From IMG/VR virus record IMGVR_UViG_3300020463_000030, positions 1-51,854 of that record: a stretch of 51,854 nt of DNA. One strand, written 5' to 3'. Position 1 is the first letter of the stretch. The number at the start of each line of letters is the position of its first letter. The DNA comes from a virus. Of the stretch, positions 47,381 through 51,854 are shown in pieces. The notes beneath the pieces were generated by a model that was given only the letters and a program-made list of their open reading frames with translations, had not been told where the DNA came from and made no database searches. The position numbers and the translations under genes were made by a program.

Positions 47381-48838
47381 TTATTCTCCTCCATGTGTAC
47401 GTAATTTGTCTAAAGCAGGTATATAGTCAATTAATCTACTGTTTCTTGCTTGGTCAAGTTCATCATTGTATACAAAAAATTTAGTAATAGCAGTTTTATT
47501 TACGAAACTTTGTTTAGCACTGTTAATTGTTCCGTCGATAAAACTTTGAAACATTGCATTATTATGGTAAATTTTGGTTGTACGAATCGATTCCAGATTG
47601 CGTATTTGATCTTGAGAATACTGAAAAACAAATGGCGAATGTTGATTGGCATATTGTCCGTGTATCCAACAATCTGGAAATTCACTATCAAGAAAGTGTA
47701 TTAATTTGTGATAATCAAATACTGTCCACAAGCTCAGCACAGTATTAAAATGTATTTTGTGTCCATTGTCTTGTAACTTGTGTGCATTTTTAATTATTGT
47801 TTCCCATTTACTACGCCATCGAGAGTAGTCATTGTGTTTTTTATAACCGTCAATGCTAATTATGTACTGCAAATTTTTAAAATGCGAACCGATTTCAAGC
47901 AGTACTGTTGATACCTTCATTGCATTGGTATTAACAATAAATTCAAAGTCCGTATATTTTCTTTTGACACATTTTCTTACAAAGTCATAAAATTCTGGCA
48001 TCGCAGTTGGCTCTCCGCCTGCAACGTATAACTTTACAATATGTTCTATTTTTACGATGTCAAAATTACTGTATTGTTCGGTATATTCTTGTGGTATTTT
48101 TCCTAATTGTTTTTGTTCTTTTTCAATTAGACTACTAAAAATAGGTGCACACATTCTACACATTAAATTACAAGTATTGCTTGGACGTACTTCATAGTAT
48201 ACTGGGTCCGTTACACTGCCCAGATCATCAACTGTTTTTAAATTAAGACGCATTGCCCATTCTACTGTTTCTTCTTGACGTGCAGAAATTATACTTTTAT
48301 CTTCTAATTTATAACATACTTTGCAATGCTCTGGTAAACTTTTTCCTGTCAGCATTGCGTTACGTATTTTTGCATATTCTCTATCTGTTGCAAAATTTTC
48401 TAATTTATCTATACTTTGTACGGGGGTATCACTTCGACAACATACTGTTGTATGTCCATTTTGTGTTAACAGTTCAATGAAAGGAAATATGCAAAAACTT
48501 TTGTTATTACTAACCAAATCTTGCCAATATACTAACTGTGTTTTTGCATCTGCGTTTTGCCAACTTACTTTATTGCCAATTCTTATGGCTATATCTTGTG
48601 TAGCATGAAATTCAGTAGGATGATTCCATTGGTCGACGGGTTGATCCAACACAATTACACGATCAAACTGTTTGGAGAGTTTAAGGATTTCACTGTTTGT
48701 TAAATCTAGCACACTGGTATGATAAAAGCCGTCTTTGACTTCAATATCTACGTTGCTAATTAATCCGTGATTATTGCCAAGAGTGCTTGTTAATTCATCA
48801 GTGTGTTTGTGATTATTACCGAGACAAAGAACTTTCAT
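47381..48838 (-). CDS. Radical SAM enzyme with N-terminal twitch-like cysteine domain
   Basis: The start is the ATG at 48838, whose TAATG overlaps the zinc-finger gene stop (485 aa); the longer open frame starts at a TTG. The radical SAM motif CNLMCRMC (C223, C227, C230) lies in the middle, while cysteines of a SPASM/twitch type (C116, C133, C134, C172, C175) lie N-terminal to it, unlike the usual C-terminal position. After the motif come VAGGEPTAMP and the usual barrel. The arrangement resembles the twitch-first phage enzymes in marine data. The first ~100 residues are an additional unknown domain (start MKVLCLGNNHKH). Substrate unknown. Confidence 0.85.
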   Translation of the reverse strand: MKVLCLGNNHKHTDELTSTLGNNHGLISNVDIEVKDGFYHTSVLDLTNSEILKLSKQFDRVIVLDQPVDQWNHPTEFHATQDIAIRIGNKVSWQNADAKTQLVYWQDLVSNNKSFCIFPFIELLTQNGHTTVCCRSDTPVQSIDKLENFATDREYAKIRNAMLTGKSLPEHCKVCYKLEDKSIISARQEETVEWAMRLNLKTVDDLGSVTDPVYYEVRPSNTCNLMCRMCAPIFSSLIEKEQKQLGKIPQEYTEQYSNFDIVKIEHIVKLYVAGGEPTAMPEFYDFVRKCVKRKYTDFEFIVNTNAMKVSTVLLEIGSHFKNLQYIISIDGYKKHNDYSRWRSKWETIIKNAHKLQDNGHKIHFNTVLSLWTVFDYHKLIHFLDSEFPDCWIHGQYANQHSPFVFQYSQDQIRNLESIRTTKIYHNNAMFQSFIDGTINSAKQSFVNKTAITKFFVYNDELDQARNSRLIDYIPALDKLRTHGGE

Positions 48839-49521
48839 TACCATCCTGCTTGTTTTAATATCTCTTCGCAGTATACTTGGTCTGCTGGATAATCTCGAAA
48901 CTTCTTTGTCCAAAAGTCTGGATCAATCCAAGGCCATACTATTTTTGTTTGATCAGGATTCATGTCTGCTAGATATGCTTGTCCTGATTCGCAGTTGAAC
49001 ACCAACCAAGGTGATATGCGTCCAGTACTTATTGCAAATGCTACACTGTTGTCATTTCCGTAACGCAAAAAGTCTTGTGCTGGATGTCCAGTTTTTTCAC
49101 TCCACTTTATAGAGTATTCTATGCCACGTTCTAGTGCATCAGTAAGTGCTTCTCTTCTAATATACTGTTGCAAGTATTCATCATATACTGCTTCTTTGCA
49201 CCAGTGGTCAAGTTTTTTGTTTTCTTTAATTACCCACTCAACAAATTTGGGTACGTTTATTGCATTGATAGCAACACAATGTCTACCAAATTTTACAAAT
49301 GCTTTATAGTAAGGTGACGTAGCAAAATCAGCATATGTTTTCAGTTTTGCACTGCCCTGTGTCATAGTATAAAACTTCAAATAACTTTGTAAACCAATCT
49401 GTACACCTACTTCTTTTTCTTCTTGGTATCTGCGTTTTTGCTCACAAAGATGTACTGCTAGTGTGCTTTCTTTTCTAAACTCACGTTCACAGTATTTGCA
49501 CTTATACCTTTCCGCTATCAC
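48838..49521 (-). CDS. C2H2-like zinc-finger protein (227 aa)
   Basis: Starts with GTG at 49521. The N-terminal finger is CKYC...H-x-C (C8, C11, H24, C26) with finger-like phenylalanine and leucine between. The rest is helical with hydrophobic patches (VKFGRHCVAINAINVPKFVEW, WPWIDPDFWTKKF) and no nuclease motif I recognise. In T4-like marine phages such proteins sit near replication genes; a DNA-binding or helicase-loading role is speculation. It overlaps both neighbours. Confidence 0.6.
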   Translation of the reverse strand: MIAERYKCKYCEREFRKESTLAVHLCEQKRRYQEEKEVGVQIGLQSYLKFYTMTQGSAKLKTYADFATSPYYKAFVKFGRHCVAINAINVPKFVEWVIKENKKLDHWCKEAVYDEYLQQYIRREALTDALERGIEYSIKWSEKTGHPAQDFLRYGNDNSVAFAISTGRISPWLVFNCESGQAYLADMNPDQTKIVWPWIDPDFWTKKFRDYPADQVYCEEILKQAGW

Positions 49522-49942
49522 GCATGTGTTCCTTTAGTTCTTTTGCAGTCATAAGTTTACTCAGTAGTTCTATCTCATCTGTCTTCATTGCAGGAAACAG
49601 TTCCATCAGTATTTTCTTGCCTTCGTTATTGCCTTTATCTTTCTTCTTAGGAGCAATCCATTGATGTCTGTGTGAGCCCATTCCTGGGCTAATACTTGTA
49701 GCACACAGCCATTGTAGTTTTTGATGCTTGTTTATGTCAAAGAAATGCTTGTTAAGTCTTTCATTACACGCAACCAAATAGTATTCTTGTAGTTCTGTTG
49801 GTCCTTGTACTGCACTGCTCCAACGTATCATAAGAAAGTTTGAATACTTCTTACGTTCTTCATCTGTCAAACTATCATAGAAGTTGCGATCCTTGAGATC
49901 CAAGCACCGCATTTCATTTGCTATACTAAGTTTTTGATTCAC
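49502..49942 (-). CDS. Unknown protein (146 aa)
   Basis: Start chosen at the GTG at 49942 (VNQKLSIANEMRC), preceded by GGAAGAG and overlapping the DUF2061-like gene stop by a few bases; the frame is open to another GTG at 49984. The protein has CLDLKDRNFYDSLTDEERKKYSNFLMIRWSS and a lysine/asparagine-rich section before a final helix (ELLSKLMTAKELKEHMRDSGK). Not recognised. Sits between membrane and zinc-finger genes near UvsW; a replication accessory is possible. Confidence 0.55.
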   Translation of the reverse strand: MNQKLSIANEMRCLDLKDRNFYDSLTDEERKKYSNFLMIRWSSAVQGPTELQEYYLVACNERLNKHFFDINKHQKLQWLCATSISPGMGSHRHQWIAPKKKDKGNNEGKKILMELFPAMKTDEIELLSKLMTAKELKEHMRDSGKV

Positions 49943-50162
49943 CAATTCTCTTCCATAATTTATGTAGTAGATAAAACCATACACTGTTTATTGCTGGTTC
50001 TACAAGTGCCACTGCTCCGGCTTCCCAGATACTTGCACCGGTTATAACACTAACAACTGTCATTGCTATTATCACATGACCGATAAAAAATATTACTGCT
50101 AACAGTATACTATCTTCTATCTTGTTTGTCAATACATTCCATATGCCTTTTGTAAATTCCAT
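49926..50162 (-). CDS. DUF2061-like membrane protein (78 aa)
   Basis: The ATG at 50162 overlaps the stop of the 166-aa gene (TAATG); the longer frame has no good start. Two hydrophobic segments (17-40 and 46-66) with a conserved-looking LVEPAINSVWFYLLHKLW ending match the DUF2061 type of small two-pass membrane proteins, whose function is not known. It is likely in the inner membrane. Confidence 0.65.
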   Translation of the reverse strand: MEFTKGIWNVLTNKIEDSILLAVIFFIGHVIIAMTVVSVITGASIWEAGAVALVEPAINSVWFYLLHKLWKRIGESKT

Positions 50163-50163
50163 A

Positions 50164-50664
50164 TTACCAAGCCTTATTATAATCCACGATCTCACAGTTA
50201 CGACTGATGTCCTTGACAAAGTACGCACACCGTGGATCGTCTTTGTTCTCGACCGGAACGGCCAACATCTGTCCATTTTTCAATTTAGGCACATACCAAG
50301 TTACATCCTGGTACACATCAATTATTTCTATATCCATATATGACGGCCTAAAACTTGTCAGTGGATTAAATTGAAATACTTTAAATCCTCTATCGTTAAT
50401 ACTAGTTAGTTGTAGCATTTCTAAGTCACCGACTTCTGGCTCTCCAATTAGTACCTGCCAGTCAATTGGCATTTTCATGGTTTGTTCACCAATCTTTAAT
50501 ACCAAGGCAGGAGAATTAAATGTTTCTAAAAATATCAGTGGAATGTACAAATGATCTGGATTTTGTGGGTCACTGTTGTCAAAGATTGAAAAACGCAAGT
50601 CATCTATCTCTTCAGGCAATGTATCTAAATCAAACACAGTATTGTCTAGTGTTAGTATTCTCAT
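50164..50664 (-). CDS. Unknown beta-rich protein (166 aa)
   Basis: Begins MRILTLDNTVFDLDTLPEEIDD and is rich in acidic and hydrophobic strands (LVLKIGEQTMKMPIDWQVL, VTWYVPKLKNGQMLAVP). No motif I can name. It follows uvsW in transcription (uvsW stop at 50680) and is coupled to the DUF2061-like gene. Possibly a recombination accessory, but this is based only on position. Confidence 0.5.
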   Translation of the reverse strand: MRILTLDNTVFDLDTLPEEIDDLRFSIFDNSDPQNPDHLYIPLIFLETFNSPALVLKIGEQTMKMPIDWQVLIGEPEVGDLEMLQLTSINDRGFKVFQFNPLTSFRPSYMDIEIIDVYQDVTWYVPKLKNGQMLAVPVENKDDPRCAYFVKDISRNCEIVDYNKAW

Positions 50665-50679
50665 AATTTCTCCGCTTTG

Positions 50680-51854
50680 TTACGCATTCCAATCCAGTTT
50701 TTCTACACTAAAAGGATAGTTTGCTTCTCTATAAAATGCTTTACGTTTGGTTAAATGTCTTTTTGCGAATCTGCAAGTACTTGTTATGTCCCAGATTTGG
50801 ACGTGGTCTTTGTCTTCCGCTTTACGAATACCCCTACCAATGCTTTGTATAACCCGTACAAAACTTTTGCCAGGCTCCAGAAGGACAAGATTGAAAATAC
50901 GTGGGAGATTAATACCAACGGCCGCGACACCATATGTAGCAATAATAATTTTACCTGTCGCAGTAGCCACTTCATCATACTCATCCTGTCTTGCTTTTGC
51001 TTTGGTTGCACCACTTACAAAAACTGCGTCATCGCCCATTCTGTTAAGTAGTTCTGTACCAGCACTAATTCTATCAACCAACACCAATGTGTTACCCGTT
51101 TTATTTACTTCAATAACCAAGCCTGCAATGGTATCAAGTCTACCTTTTTCCTCAAATAGGTACTTTAATTCGCTCTGATAGTTTGTAAATTCTGCATGGT
51201 CAATCAACTGTACAACATTTACATGGCAATTTGCGAGTACGCCTTTTTCTTGTAGTTCACTTGCGGCTAGTTGATTTATAACAGGTCCTAAACTACAGTG
51301 TAGTGCTTGAAACTCATATGGTTCTTTTGGCACTGTACCAGTAAGTCCCCAACGCAATGGCACACGACTCATTACACCAGTTAACAATGTTTTAAGTGCA
51401 TCTGCTTTGGCCATGTGTACTTCATCAACTATTACTGCAACTACATCTTCTAAGAATTCATGTATAGTAATATCTGCACGTTGATTCTTTGTGTTTTTAA
51501 GCAACACATTCAGACTCTGCCATGTGCATATTGTGTGTTTATGCCCAAATTCTTTTCTATCACCATAGAACACACCAACATCAAGTTGCATGTTTACATA
51601 ATCTTTTTCAGTCTGTGTAACTAAACTTTTGTTTGGAACAATAACAATTGAACGTCCATAGTTTTCTACACGTTCACTTAGACTTGCAGTCATTATTGTT
51701 TTTCCAGCACCAGTTGCTACTTCTTGTATGCACTGTGGATTTTTTAAGAAACTGTTTATAATCTCTACTTGATAGTCTCTTAGTACAATAGGAGTGCCAG
51801 ATGCAGGATGATTCTTCGGCCACATAATGTCACTGTAAGTATCTTCTGCAACTG
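50680..51854 (-). CDS. uvsW: UvsW-like DNA/RNA helicase, 5' partial
   Basis: The visible 391 codons extend to the right edge with no stop or obvious start; the ATG at 51825 is preceded by nine more open codons, so the N-terminal domain lies outside the window (T4 UvsW is about 500 aa). Motifs present: Walker A VATGAGKTIM, DEVH box (VDEVHMAK), motif III GLTGT, and motif VI QSIGRGIRK, as in UvsW. It branch-migrates recombination forks and unwinds RNA-DNA hybrids, helping the switch from origin-dependent to recombination-dependent replication. Replication context (gp41, gp61, ligase) agrees. Confidence 0.92.
   Translation of the reverse strand, partial: VAEDTYSDIMWPKNHPASGTPIVLRDYQVEIINSFLKNPQCIQEVATGAGKTIMTASLSERVENYGRSIVIVPNKSLVTQTEKDYVNMQLDVGVFYGDRKEFGHKHTICTWQSLNVLLKNTKNQRADITIHEFLEDVVAVIVDEVHMAKADALKTLLTGVMSRVPLRWGLTGTVPKEPYEFQALHCSLGPVINQLAASELQEKGVLANCHVNVVQLIDHAEFTNYQSELKYLFEEKGRLDTIAGLVIEVNKTGNTLVLVDRISAGTELLNRMGDDAVFVSGATKAKARQDEYDEVATATGKIIIATYGVAAVGINLPRIFNLVLLEPGKSFVRVIQSIGRGIRKAEDKDHVQIWDITSTCRFAKRHLTKRKAFYREANYPFSVEKLDWNA

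Noticed and set aside
1-51854. tRNA genes, CRISPR arrays, insertion sequences, integrase
   Set aside because: No cloverleaf, regular repeat-spacer series, transposase or integrase motif was recognised on reading both strands, though weak tRNAs could be missed without a covariance search.

Overview
The window is a continuous, very gene-dense stretch (about 60 genes, intergenic gaps almost all under 240 bases, many ATGA/TAATG stop-start overlaps) of a T4-like tailed-phage genome, AT-rich throughout. The diagnostic genes are the T4-type replication and repair set (ATP-dependent DNA ligase gp30, helicase gp41, primase gp61, UvsW helicase), a class Ia ribonucleotide reductase (nrdA, nrdB) with glutaredoxin, a PAAR spike-tip protein, a beta-helix tailspike, and TATAAATA late-promoter-like boxes. 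Hsp20, sulfotransferase-like proteins, radical SAM enzymes, 2OG-Fe(II) oxygenases and a glutamine-II type riboswitch point to the marine T4-like myoviruses (cyanophage / pelagimyophage lineage). No photosynthesis gene, tRNA, integrase, transposon or CRISPR array was seen. The host cannot be fixed from this window; a low-GC marine bacterium is an inference.

Layout. 1-2800: end of a sulfotransferase-like gene (GTG start, runs off the window) and small membrane or unknown proteins, with a methyltransferase. 2822-6443: metallophosphoesterase (+), then (-) a B12/radical SAM enzyme, an unknown protein, ClpS and Hsp20. 6621-9294: an autotransporter-like FG-GAP lipoprotein behind a strong sigma70-type promoter. 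9309-9497 (+): glutamine riboswitch followed by a 37-codon peptide gene. 9494-14520: ClpX, a giant coiled-coil membrane protein, and DNA ligase. 14560-18774: a tandem pair of 2OG oxygenases and virion genes including PAAR. 18775-23677: amidinotransferase, glutaredoxin, nrdB, nrdA. 23914-27971: tailspike, two SGNH hydrolases, PD-(D/E)XK nuclease. 27972-37496: a block of probable virion or internal proteins, including a two-domain nucleotidyltransferase/ligase-like protein. 37518-39471: radical SAM, SDR-like and 2OG oxygenase genes as one overlapping cassette. 39549-46218: replication block containing a 564-aa PHP-less DnaE-like protein (+), gp41, gp61, and a 186-aa miniature DnaE-like protein. 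46208-51854: sulfotransferase-like protein, a radical SAM enzyme with its extra cysteine domain in front, zinc-finger protein, small proteins and UvsW (5' end outside the window).

How it fits together. Nearly everything is on the minus strand; only four genes (metallophosphoesterase, riboswitch peptide, DnaE-like, a 125-aa conserved protein) are on plus, as isolated islands. Consensus sigma70-type promoters precede the lipoprotein, ligase and nrdA genes, suggesting early expression by host polymerase; TATAAATA boxes precede others. The most distinctive themes are (i) two shrunken C-family polymerase homologues around the T4 helicase-primase genes, (ii) a proteostasis set (ClpX with ClpP-docking loop, ClpS, Hsp20) with no ClpP in view, implying redirection of host ClpP, (iii) nitrogen sensing by riboswitch next to clpX, and (iv) many tailoring enzymes (three radical SAM, three 2OG oxygenases, three SGNH hydrolases, two sulfotransferase-like).
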